This document shows positions 34,816-42,418 of a stretch of 64,000 nucleotides of DNA, piece by piece. Position numbers and translations under genes: made by a program. The DNA lies in the NCBI RefSeq assembly GCF_003063625.1, contig NZ_CP026604.1, positions 1,860,001 through 1,924,000 of the forward strand, in the 5' to 3' direction. The notes under the pieces are model-generated. The model was not told the DNA's origin. It worked only from the letters and a program-made list of their open reading frames with translations, and searched no databases. Within the stretch, counting starts at the first letter, position 1, and every line of letters begins with the position of its first letter. The DNA comes from Saccharobesus litoralis (GTDB lineage: Bacteria > Pseudomonadota > Gammaproteobacteria > Enterobacterales > Alteromonadaceae).

Positions 34816-36942
34816 ATGTCATTAACAACTAAAACCAATAAATTAGCCGCGTTGCCTTTGGCCATTACAGCGGCGCTAACAACGCCAGTGTTAGCAGACA
34901 ACACAGAACAAGAAAGCAGCGTAGAAAAAATTCAAATTGTCGGTAAAACATCAAATACCGAAATTACGGTTGAGCAACTAGAAAACTACATCGCTAACGA
35001 TTTAGAAGATATTTTTCGTCATGTGCCTTCGGTGACTATCGGTGGCTCTTTAGGTGTAGCGCAAAAAATGTTTGTGCGAGGGGTTGAAGACACCTTACTT
35101 AATGTCACCGTGGATGGCGCTCCGCAAGCCAGTACCTTGTTTCATCATACCGGTCGATTATCAATAGAACCTGAATTATTACGCAGTGTTGAAGTGCAAG
35201 CTGGCGCGGGTGAAGCAACCGCCGGAGCCGGTTCTATTGGCGGTGCTATTCGTTTTAAAACGAAAAGCGCAGATGATTTACTCGAAGCAGAACAAACCTT
35301 TGGTGGTTTAGTTAAAGCTGGCTATTTTACTAATGGTGGTCAAAAACAAAGCCTTTCGTTATATGGCAAAGTGGCTGATAAAGTAGGCATCTTAGGTTCA
35401 TTTGTTAAAGCCAAACGAGATAACATTGAAGATGGTGATGGCAATACGATCCCAGGCACTGAATCGGACCAATCACTGGCGTTTATTAAGTTCAATGCAC
35501 AAGTCGCTGATAATCAAGAACTTACCTTAAGTTATGAAAACCGTGAAGAAGACGGTGAGTTTCCGAAGCAAACCAATTGGAACCCATTAGCAACAACTGC
35601 GTTTACCCAAACATGGTTAGACCGAGAAACCATTATTTTAAATTACACGGCTAATATCAGCGACTTCGTTAATATTGAAGCCACAATTTACGATACTGAA
35701 TCTGAACTTAAACGTGAACTTTATACTTGGTCTGGCGCGATCAAAACCAAAGGTTTTGACTTACGCAATACATCACAAATTGGTGAGCATACGTTAACTT
35801 ATGGTCTTGAAAAGCGTACCGATACCTTATTAGCTCAATCGTACTCTGATAGCTTTGGCGGTATTTTTAATGAAGAAGGCAAAGTCGCTGGGTTGTATAT
35901 ACAAGACCAATGGCAGGTATTGGATGACCTATTGCTCAGCTTTGGCTTACGTAAAGATAGCTATGAGTTAGATCACTGTGGTGTAAAAGCGGTTTGGGAA
36001 AAAGTTGATGGCAAGTGGCGTACCAAGACGGATGAAAATGGTGATCCTGTTACCTCGTCTGCTGCATACGCAATGCCGAAACAAGACGGAATTAGCAAAA
36101 ACCTAGGCTTGGTTTATAACCTAACGGACAACTTGGCTTTTTCAGCCGGTTACGCTGAGGCATTACGTGGACGCTTAACAACCGATGCATTTGTGGTAGG
36201 TGAGTTGTCGCAAGGCCTTAATACCGAGCTACAGCCAGAACAAGTTAAAAATAAAGAAATCGGCTTAGAGTATAACGACGGCACACTTATTTTTGAGCTT
36301 TCAGGTTATCAAAGCGATATTGAAAATGTGGTATTTGATAAGTTTAAAGGCGGTACTTTTTACGAAAATATTGGCACATTAGCATCACAGGGTGTTGAGA
36401 TTGTAGCTGGCTACCAAGCTGATAATTTCCAAGTCGTGTTGAGCTATAACAATAACGATGTGGTATTGGATGACGCTGAATTTAATTGGCCTGATAGCAA
36501 TTCAGATAGTGGTTTCAGCGTGGTTAAGCTGAATGGTGTAGACCTTGAAGCTTATGAATATGGCCACTTAGGTAATGGGGTTGGCGATTCAATCAACCTT
36601 AATTTCCACTATGAAGTGAATCAGCAAATTGAACTAGGCTACAACTTTAACTACGTTCAAAGCTTAGATAACGTGAATGTGTTTTACCGCTCTATTGAAT
36701 TAGGTTGGGTTGACGAGCTAAATACTATCAATAAGCCAAGCTACAAGGTGCATGATGTGTTTGTTAAGTACCAAGCAACAGACAACTTAACTTTCGATTT
36801 TAGCGTGCAAAACTTGTTAGACGAGTCTTACCTTAGCCATGGTAGTGTCGCTAACTATGGACATATTACTGGCTATGAAACTGTGGTGGGTATAAAAGAA
36901 CCTGGACGTGATATTCGTTTATCAGCCTCATTTAAGTTCTAA
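34816..36942 (+). CDS. TonB-dependent receptor, probable ferric-petrobactin/catecholate uptake
   Basis: From ATG 34816 (GGGA eight bases upstream) the protein is 708 residues with a signal peptide ending PVLA. A TonB box-like stretch (VEKIQIVG) is followed by a plug (DLEDIFRHVPSVTIGG, FVRGVEDTLLNVTVDG, LRSVEVQAGAG) and a 22-strand-type barrel ending in Phe (RLSASFKF). The plug pattern resembles receptors of catecholate siderophores of the MxcH type. Linked sensor genes, a Fur box and the petrobactin locus 15 kb away make ferric petrobactin the first candidate ligand; direct evidence is lacking. Confidence 0.85.
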   Translation: MSLTTKTNKLAALPLAITAALTTPVLADNTEQESSVEKIQIVGKTSNTEITVEQLENYIANDLEDIFRHVPSVTIGGSLGVAQKMFVRGVEDTLLNVTVDGAPQASTLFHHTGRLSIEPELLRSVEVQAGAGEATAGAGSIGGAIRFKTKSADDLLEAEQTFGGLVKAGYFTNGGQKQSLSLYGKVADKVGILGSFVKAKRDNIEDGDGNTIPGTESDQSLAFIKFNAQVADNQELTLSYENREEDGEFPKQTNWNPLATTAFTQTWLDRETIILNYTANISDFVNIEATIYDTESELKRELYTWSGAIKTKGFDLRNTSQIGEHTLTYGLEKRTDTLLAQSYSDSFGGIFNEEGKVAGLYIQDQWQVLDDLLLSFGLRKDSYELDHCGVKAVWEKVDGKWRTKTDENGDPVTSSAAYAMPKQDGISKNLGLVYNLTDNLAFSAGYAEALRGRLTTDAFVVGELSQGLNTELQPEQVKNKEIGLEYNDGTLIFELSGYQSDIENVVFDKFKGGTFYENIGTLASQGVEIVAGYQADNFQVVLSYNNNDVVLDDAEFNWPDSNSDSGFSVVKLNGVDLEAYEYGHLGNGVGDSINLNFHYEVNQQIELGYNFNYVQSLDNVNVFYRSIELGWVDELNTINKPSYKVHDVFVKYQATDNLTFDFSVQNLLDESYLSHGSVANYGHITGYETVVGIKEPGRDIRLSASFKF

Positions 36943-36962
36943 CCTTCTATATATACAAGTGT

Positions 36963-36992
36963 AACGCGGCCTGTCGGTCGCGTTTTTTGTTT
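36963..36992 (+). terminator. rho-independent terminator after the TonB receptor
   Basis: AACGCGGCC (36963-36971) and GGTCGCGTT (36976-36984) form a 9-bp stem (one G-U) with loop TGTC, followed by TTTTTGTTTT. Confidence 0.85.
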
Positions 36993-37169
36993 TATAGTCT
37001 TCTCGCTCAGGTCTTATGGTTCATTGTCAGCGCTTACTCGCCCCAATCACATAGTAGAGCATATGCTCATGGGGTCTCGAAGCTTGCCTACATGGATGTA
37101 GGTAAGGAGCGTGAGCACGGATGCGGTAGCTTTGACGGCTTCCCCTAAAACCTGATCGCTTTGACTATA
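36993..37169 (+). mobile_element. MITE-like element, family 1, copy C (internally deleted)
   Basis: This 177-base copy has both TATAGTC and GACTATA ends but lacks the internal segment containing the TCGACTTTGGCTCC sequence found in copies A, B and D. It lies exactly between the receptor terminator and the DUF3649 gene. Confidence 0.8.
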
Positions 37170-37196
37170 TATAAAATTAATTCCTTTGTTAGCGGC

Positions 37197-37511
37197 ATGA
37201 CAATGAGCCTATTTCAGATTAAAACCGACAGGTTTAGCCTTGTCTTTCGTATTAGTATTGCCGTGTTTGGTGGTTTTTTATTGGCCAACTTGAGCGCTTA
37301 TTTAGTGTCTTTAATATTGACTGGTTCCAATTTAAATAACCTTGTGGCTGGCATGTTACTAGGATTTGTTTTTTACAGTGCCGCTATTATTGTGACTTTT
37401 TCAGTTAAAACGAGTATGCGAGCTTTTATTTGGGTGGGTGCCAGTTGTTTACTGTGTTTTATCGCTATCAATTGGATTGAGTTTATTACGACTGAGCAAG
37501 CTGTATTATGA
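37197..37511 (+). CDS. DUF3649-like small membrane protein
   Basis: From ATG 37197 (or 37203) the product is about 104 residues with three transmembrane helices (ISIAVFGGFLLANLSAYLVS, LVAGMLLGFVFYSAAIIVTF, FIWVGASCLLCFIAI). A longer frame from 37161 begins inside the MITE and is rejected. DUF3649, PepSY and DUF3325 genes form a recurring trio next to siderophore receptors. It overlaps the PepSY gene by 4 bases. Confidence 0.75.
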   Translation: MTMSLFQIKTDRFSLVFRISIAVFGGFLLANLSAYLVSLILTGSNLNNLVAGMLLGFVFYSAAIIVTFSVKTSMRAFIWVGASCLLCFIAINWIEFITTEQAVL

Positions 37512-39106
37512 AGGGGCGTTTTCGACAATCCATGAACTGGTTGCACACCTGGGGCGGTTTTGTTCTGGGCTGGTTGCTGTATTTTATATTTGTTACGGGG
37601 GCGCTTGGCTATTTCGAAGATGAAATAGATCGTTGGCTAAAGCCTGAAATGGTGGTGGTTAAAACCGATTTAAATCAGCAACAAACCTTAGCAAATGTCG
37701 AGGCACATTTAGCTGCCCATGCACAACAATCACCCAGTTGGTATATTAGTTACCCAACTGAGCGCTCCCCGTTTTTAAATGCAACTTGGTTACAGTTGGC
37801 GGATAAAGAAAATAATATAGAGAAAGCTTGGGTCACTAAAAATATTGACCCTAGCAGCGGTGCAATGGTGCAAGCGCGAGACACCGCCGGTGGTAGAACC
37901 CTGTATCGCTTACATTACAATTTGCACTACATACCGCATGAATTAGCTTGGTGGCTGACCAGTTTTGCTGCTTTAGTGATGTTCATTGGTTTGATCACCG
38001 GCATTATTATTCATAAAAAAATCTTTATTGAACTCTTTACCTTTCGTGCCAATAAAGGGCTGCGCGCTTGGTTGGATATTCATAACTTATTCAGTGTCCT
38101 GCCACTACCGTTTCATTTAATGATCACTTACAGTGGTTTAGTGCTACTGATGACAGTCACCATGACCAATGTGATTAAAGCTGGTTATGCTGACGACGAC
38201 AAAGCGGGGCTACGCTTTTTTAATCAAGCATTTGCCGACAGTTACTTGCGCCAACCCAGTGATATTTTGCCAGAACAACTTTCTTTGCAATCTGTATTGC
38301 ACGATGCGCAATTGCGTTACCCACAACAAAAAGTGAGTTACATAGGTTCATTAGCCCGTCATTCAGACAAACAGCATTATGAAGTTTGGTTTGATAAATA
38401 TGAAGGCATAGAGCTAGCCGCCGCGTTAACCTATCGTATTGAACAAGATCAGGTTGTAATTGATGTGGCTAATGGCAAACAAGGTGTAGCAGCCAAGATA
38501 TATGATTGGTTTGAGCACTTACACGAAGGACTATTTGCCGATATTTACCTACGATGGTTGTACTTTTTATCTGGGCTGATGGGGGCTGGCATGATAGCCA
38601 CTGGCATGATCATTTGGGCATTAAAGCGTAGAGAAAAACCGACTGGCAATCAGCCCATTAAACTTGGCGTTATTGAGCGACTCAATGCCGGGATCATATT
38701 AGGATTACCGATAGCGGTAGGTGTGTTTTTCGCAAGTAATCGCTTATTGCCGATCGATATGCTTGGGCGAGAGTTATGGGAAATGCACTGTTTATTTATT
38801 GCATTAGGCTGTTGTATTGTGTTTTGTTTACTGCGCTGTGCGTCTCGGGTGTGGTTGGATAGCTTGATTATCGGTGCCAGCCTATTTATCTGTTTACCCT
38901 TGGTTAATGCTATGACAACGGGCCAGCATTTGATTTGGAGTTGGCAGCAACAGGATTGGTTAATGCTGGGCGGCGACCTTACAATGCTTGGTACGGGGGG
39001 AGTATTTGCTCTATCCGCTGTAATATTAAAACGCCGATCAACACGACAAAACCAACAACCAGCTAGGATTAATTCCACTATAGGCCAAGTTGAGGTGATG
39101 AAATAA
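37508..39106 (+). CDS. PepSY-associated membrane protein, siderophore-iron reduction
   Basis: The 532-residue protein has an N-terminal membrane helix (WGGFVLGWLLYFIFVTGALGYFEDEID), conserved histidines (LHYNLHYIPHELAWWL; LDIHNLFSVLPLPFHLMI; WFEHLHEGLFAD) and at least seven transmembrane helices. This is the PepSY_TM layout of FpvG- and FoxB-like inner-membrane proteins that reduce ferric siderophores in the periplasm, probably with haem or flavin cofactors. It overlaps both neighbours by 1-4 bases. Confidence 0.85.
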   Translation: MKGRFRQSMNWLHTWGGFVLGWLLYFIFVTGALGYFEDEIDRWLKPEMVVVKTDLNQQQTLANVEAHLAAHAQQSPSWYISYPTERSPFLNATWLQLADKENNIEKAWVTKNIDPSSGAMVQARDTAGGRTLYRLHYNLHYIPHELAWWLTSFAALVMFIGLITGIIIHKKIFIELFTFRANKGLRAWLDIHNLFSVLPLPFHLMITYSGLVLLMTVTMTNVIKAGYADDDKAGLRFFNQAFADSYLRQPSDILPEQLSLQSVLHDAQLRYPQQKVSYIGSLARHSDKQHYEVWFDKYEGIELAAALTYRIEQDQVVIDVANGKQGVAAKIYDWFEHLHEGLFADIYLRWLYFLSGLMGAGMIATGMIIWALKRREKPTGNQPIKLGVIERLNAGIILGLPIAVGVFFASNRLLPIDMLGRELWEMHCLFIALGCCIVFCLLRCASRVWLDSLIIGASLFICLPLVNAMTTGQHLIWSWQQQDWLMLGGDLTMLGTGGVFALSAVILKRRSTRQNQQPARINSTIGQVEVMK

Positions 39107-39414
39107 TGCTAAACCCAGTTTTATATTTGTTTGGACTCACCTTAATTGGATTTTGCTTATTAAGTTTATCTTTACCCCGCCATTATCAGCAGGTAACGCA
39201 TCGCCAGTGCCAGCTAACAAATAAAGCCAAACTCATTTACCGATGGCTTGGTTATAGCGCAATGGGTTTGGCTATCGTAATTGCTGTATGGCACTGGGGA
39301 GGAACGTTAGGGCTGGTGTATTGGTGTGGATTAGCCACATTAGCTTGTTGGCTCATATCACTGGTCTTAAGCTATCGTCCGCACTTGTTGAGGCTGCTGG
39401 TCTTTGGTCTTTAG
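39106..39414 (+). CDS. DUF3325-like small membrane protein
   Basis: The 102-residue product has three transmembrane helices (VLYLFGLTLIGFCLLSLSL, WLGYSAMGLAIVIAVW, GLVYWCGLATLACWLISLVL) and the early SLPRHYQQV of DUF3325. It shares one base with the PepSY stop, completing the trio. Members appear to assist the PepSY protein in siderophore iron release; mechanism unknown. Confidence 0.78.
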   Translation: MLNPVLYLFGLTLIGFCLLSLSLPRHYQQVTHRQCQLTNKAKLIYRWLGYSAMGLAIVIAVWHWGGTLGLVYWCGLATLACWLISLVLSYRPHLLRLLVFGL

Positions 39415-39452
39415 TGGTGAGTGATTAGTGGTGAGTGATTAGTGGTGGGTAT
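39411..39452 (+). repeat. three copies of a 14-bp direct repeat
   Basis: TTAGTGGTGAGTGA is repeated twice and a third, degenerate copy follows (TTAGTGGTGGGTATG). The first copy contains the DUF3325 stop codon. Beyond it, 39453-39720 holds one perfect palindrome, TGAGCTTTCAAAGCTCA (39500-39516), and no gene. Confidence 0.75.
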
Positions 39453-39720
39453 GACGTATAGCTTGTCGTTAACTTAAGCTAACGTCGAAGTTTGGCACCT
39501 GAGCTTTCAAAGCTCAGCTTTGAATTTCACACTTTGTATTTCTCTGGTAGCCAAACAAGTGATGTGAGGATGACTGTTTATATATTCAATTTTATTCAAG
39601 TCCGTATTAATACAGAAACACAGGTTGAACCGTCATTTTTTCATCCTTTTTTAATGGGTTGATTACAAGCCTTATTTTCAGTAGCCTAGAGCGATATTTT
39701 TAAAATTAACGAAATAACAA

Positions 39721-39759
39721 GACACCCACCAAATAATTTATTCTCAAATAATGGGTGTC
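39721..39759. repeat. REP-like element with GACACCCA/TGGGTGTC arms
   Basis: GACACCCA (39721-39728) and TGGGTGTC (39752-39759) flank ACCAAATAATTTATTCTC-type sequence. The same 39-base unit recurs at 40479-40517 and, expanded, at 44354-44407; its arms match the ends of the Y1 transposase element at 42419-43849. Confidence 0.8.
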
Positions 39760-39990
39760 TATTTAATGTCATTGATGCAGTAAGCTGACTTGTGCGAAAA
39801 ATGAAAATGAGGCGGTAAACGTATAAACAGAATGTTGGTTAGCAAAAATTGGCATAATGCTAACATCAACAGAGTTGGTAATTTAAGACTAAACTTAAAG
39901 TGTTTGTTACAAAAACGACTTCCTTCAAAAAGCAAATTCCTATAGCATAAATGATACCAAATAAACGGGTTAGGCGTGGGCATCAGCTTA

Positions 39991-40049
39991 GTCCAACAAG
40001 GTATTTATACGTCACAAACTGCATGACGTATAAATACTAAGCGTTATGT
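39991..40049 (+). other. attC-like recombination site
   Basis: GTCCAAC (39991-39997, RYYYAAC-type R'') starts a hairpin whose arms GTATTTATACGTCA and TGACGTATAAATAC are perfect over 14 bp, and it ends in AAGCGTTATGT (R'-like). At 59 bases it has the size and layout of a short integron attC. The downstream gene begins 21 bases later, as cassette genes do. Confidence 0.65.
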
Positions 40050-40069
40050 GATTACGGAATTCGGCAGGT

Positions 40070-40540
40070 ATGGAAGAATTATTAGTAAAAAATGCGAGTG
40101 CTGTTTTCGCAATTATTGGCGGGCTACTCGGTTCTATTATTACGGGTTTTTTTGGGGTTTACGGTAAATCGAGAGAAACAAAGCTTAAGTTAGCTGAAAA
40201 GATCGTAGATAAAAAAATTGAAGCTCATGACCAAATAATCAACTTAACTAATTTTATGAGGGTTATGTGTGTAGTTGAGGGGACTCCAAAGGGTAACGAA
40301 TTACCTCGCTACCCTGCGTTTCTTAAAAGTAGAGACGCGTTTGATGACTTTTGGTTTCAGCTAGGTAAAGTTCAATCACAATCAGATCGCTGGCTTTCAG
40401 CAGAACTAAAGAGAGAGCTTTATTTTTGTGTCGATTATCTAGTGACGCTACATAAATGGACTGAGCAAGAAATAACTAGACACCCACCAAATAATTTATT
40501 CTCAAATAATGGGTGTCTATTTAATGTCCCCTCTATTTAA
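40070..40540 (+). CDS. cassette-type membrane-anchored protein, C-terminus replaced by a REP element
   Basis: The 156-residue product has one N-terminal transmembrane helix (AVFAIIGGLLGSIITGFFGVYG) followed by a charged helical region (KSRETKLKLAEKIVDKKIE). No family recognised. The last 22 residues, from about TRHPPNNLF onward, are translated from the REP element at 40479-40517, so the original C-terminus has been lost or extended. The start follows an attC-like site by 21 bases with GGCAGGT as ribosome-binding site. Confidence 0.6.
   Translation: MEELLVKNASAVFAIIGGLLGSIITGFFGVYGKSRETKLKLAEKIVDKKIEAHDQIINLTNFMRVMCVVEGTPKGNELPRYPAFLKSRDAFDDFWFQLGKVQSQSDRWLSAELKRELYFCVDYLVTLHKWTEQEITRHPPNNLFSNNGCLFNVPSI
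40479..40517. repeat. REP-like element inside the 3' end of a gene
   Basis: Same 39-base unit as at 39721, GACACCCA to TGGGTGTC, followed by TATTTAATGTC repeated twice with changes. It lies in frame within the gene starting at 40070. From 40541 to 40814 no further gene or complete attC is seen. Confidence 0.8.
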
Positions 40541-40814
40541 TGTCATTCTCCAATAATTTAATGGCTTGGTTAGTACAAAGTTAACCCTAAATTTATGATT
40601 TTTATATATTTATTAATTTACATAATAGGCCATTTGATTCTCAATTAATCCAAGTCTCGGTTTCTACAACTAAATTTAGTGGTTGACTTAAATTTTCAAG
40701 TAGCTAAGTTAATGAAATTAATGTTTTTTATTGATTGGATTTATGGTTCGGAATGAGACTAGAAACTGTGAATTTCGATCAATAAGCGTTATAAATCATA
40801 ATCAAGGCATGGTG

Positions 40815-41486
40815 ATGCATCCAGAATTAAATAATGTTCATGAGCATATGAGGGAACTTGGTGTGGCTGCCTTAGCTCATGCTAATTGGCATGCTAATTA
40901 CCATAGTTGGGAAAATGATAAGTGGTATGAACTTTCAGTATTGCAAGCGGCACATGCCGCTGAAATATTGATAAAAGCTAGAATTGCACAAGAACATCCT
41001 TTATTAATTTTTGATAAAATTCCGCGTTCAACTCAAGTCGAAAGTGGCTCCTTGGATTTTCAAGCCTTGGTTCAAAATGCTAAAACAATTCAATATAGTG
41101 ATTTACCTGAAAGGTTATGGGCTACTACGGGAATAAAAATACCAAATTTGGAGCTATACAAGTCGTTTGGCGCATTAAGAAACTCTATTCAACACTTTGC
41201 AGTACCGGGTAGTTTTGGTTGTGGGACTATAGATTTTATCTATAAGGTAATCGATCCTTTTATCAATGAGTGCTGGAATCTTTTTGCAGTTGATTATAAT
41301 GAAGATCATGAAGCTTATACTTACTTGATAGAAAATTTGGTGAGGAATAAAGCTAAGTTTTTAGTGTCACCCGAGTGTGTTTCTTCGCTAAGTTTTGTTA
41401 CTTATGAATGGGATGATGATATAGCTTACCGTAAAGAAATGAACAAGCGTTTTCGTGCTGCGGGCTATGAAGGAAATGATTTATAA
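40815..41486 (+). CDS. HEPN-like cassette protein, unknown function
   Basis: With start ATG 40815 (AAGG seven bases upstream; in-frame alternatives are 40731 TTG, 40743 and 40809) the protein is 223 residues. It is helical, with a conserved-looking LQAAHAAEILIKARIAQEHPLLIF segment and R122-N-S-I-Q-H127, an RX4H motif as in HEPN ribonucleases. HEPN proteins act in toxin-antitoxin and antiphage systems. No antitoxin partner is adjacent. Its stop codon overlaps the attC at 41482, as expected for a gene cassette. Confidence 0.6.
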   Translation: MHPELNNVHEHMRELGVAALAHANWHANYHSWENDKWYELSVLQAAHAAEILIKARIAQEHPLLIFDKIPRSTQVESGSLDFQALVQNAKTIQYSDLPERLWATTGIKIPNLELYKSFGALRNSIQHFAVPGSFGCGTIDFIYKVIDPFINECWNLFAVDYNEDHEAYTYLIENLVRNKAKFLVSPECVSSLSFVTYEWDDDIAYRKEMNKRFRAAGYEGNDL

Positions 41487-41581
41487 CAAGTCGTTTAAAA
41501 GGACAAAAAACAGTTGGCTTTTGCTCCTTCGTCGCTTATTTTAGCCAACTATTTTGTTGCCTCTTAACGAGGCGTTATGTG
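41482..41581 (+). other. attC site of the HEPN-like gene cassette
   Basis: TATAACAAGTCGTTTAAAAGG pairs with CCTCTTAACGAGGCGTTATG, and ACAAAAAACAGTTGGC pairs with GCCAACTATTTTGT. The two nested stems around a variable centre and the GCGTTATGT end are the structure of an integron attC of about 100 bases. The following gene starts 8 bases downstream. Confidence 0.75.
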
Positions 41582-41588
41582 AGAATCT

Positions 41589-41837
41589 ATGACTGATACA
41601 TTGGTTCAGCAGCGAGTTAGAAATAGGATAATGGAGCTACTTGATTGGTTCAGTGACAAATCAGAGTTTGGTAGTGCCATTTCAAATATTGAGATGTGGG
41701 AGGATTGGGTGCAGGACAATAAACCCGATTCCTTTGAACAACCAGTATTTACAGCTGAAGAAATCGTTTCACTCTATCCGGTTTCATTGGCATGGGAAGC
41801 TATTTCACTAGAAACCAAGCAAACCGATATTGAATAG
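41589..41837 (+). CDS. small acidic cassette protein
   Basis: The 82-residue product is acidic and helical (RVRNRIMELLDWFSD, then IEMWEDWVQDN) with no signal or membrane segment. It directly follows an attC and is preceded by GTGAG. No family recognised. The remainder of its cassette is interrupted: REP and transposase sequence begins 4-11 bases after the stop, and a half-attC survives at 43888. Confidence 0.55.
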   Translation: MTDTLVQQRVRNRIMELLDWFSDKSEFGSAISNIEMWEDWVQDNKPDSFEQPVFTAEEIVSLYPVSLAWEAISLETKQTDIE

Positions 41838-41959
41838 AAAATTAACTAGACACCCATCTTAAATACACCTTAAAAAGTAAACCAGCGACTTGTGTTGAAT
41901 AGAAAATTAACTAGACACCCATCTTAAATACACCTTAAAAAGTAAACCAGCGACTTGTG
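41829..41959. repeat. tandem duplication of a transposon end
   Basis: A unit of 65-66 bases (TTGAATAGAAAATTAACTAG then ACACCCATCTTAAATACACC to CGACTTGTG) is present twice in tandem. A third version of the same end is at 42405-42468. It is the left end of the Y1 transposase element. Confidence 0.85.
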
Positions 41960-42147
41960 TTGAATAATTAACACATATCGCCATTAAGCCTATTCAGCTT
42001 CATTTTTGTTTGATAATGATTTGAAAAATCGCCCTAGTTTAGGTGGAGTTGTGGAAATTGCTTAAATTTGTACAAGTGTAAGTACCACGAATAAACGCGC
42101 GATGGGATGGTGGGATTAATATTACGTTCTTTGTTATTCGGCGTTTT

Positions 42148-42405
42148 TTAAGGTGATGTCAATGCTGCAGGAATGGCGTAATAGCGCTTGGCTTTACCCA
42201 CACCTCGATGGCGTTTTTTGTGTAATGAACGCCCATAACTGTGTAAGCGTGATTCGGCACCAATGGCTTGACTAAAGTCTTGTTCTATTTGGTTGGAAAA
42301 GGCGAGCCAATTATCTTCTGTGATATTGAGTGTGGTTAATATACTGGGATGCTCAGTTGCGACCTTGCCGCGTTTGTTTGGGTGAATTTGTCGACTCGTC
42401 CAATA
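42148..42405 (-). pseudogene. truncated second copy of the Y1 transposase (C-terminus only)
   Basis: These 258 bases are nearly the same as 42638-42895, the 3' end of the intact transposase, ending ...PAALTSP-stop instead of ALTSA-stop. The homology stops abruptly at CCAAT (42405), where the next element end begins. The downstream noncoding stretch 41960-42147 is also duplicated at 42470-42637. Confidence 0.85.
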
Positions 42406-42418
42406 GTAATTAACTAGA

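Noticed and set aside
39759-39983. 74-residue minus-strand ORF with one hydrophobic stretch
   Set aside because: It ends inside a REP unit, has a poor ribosome-binding site and opposes the cassette direction; it could be a reverse-oriented cassette gene but evidence is too thin.
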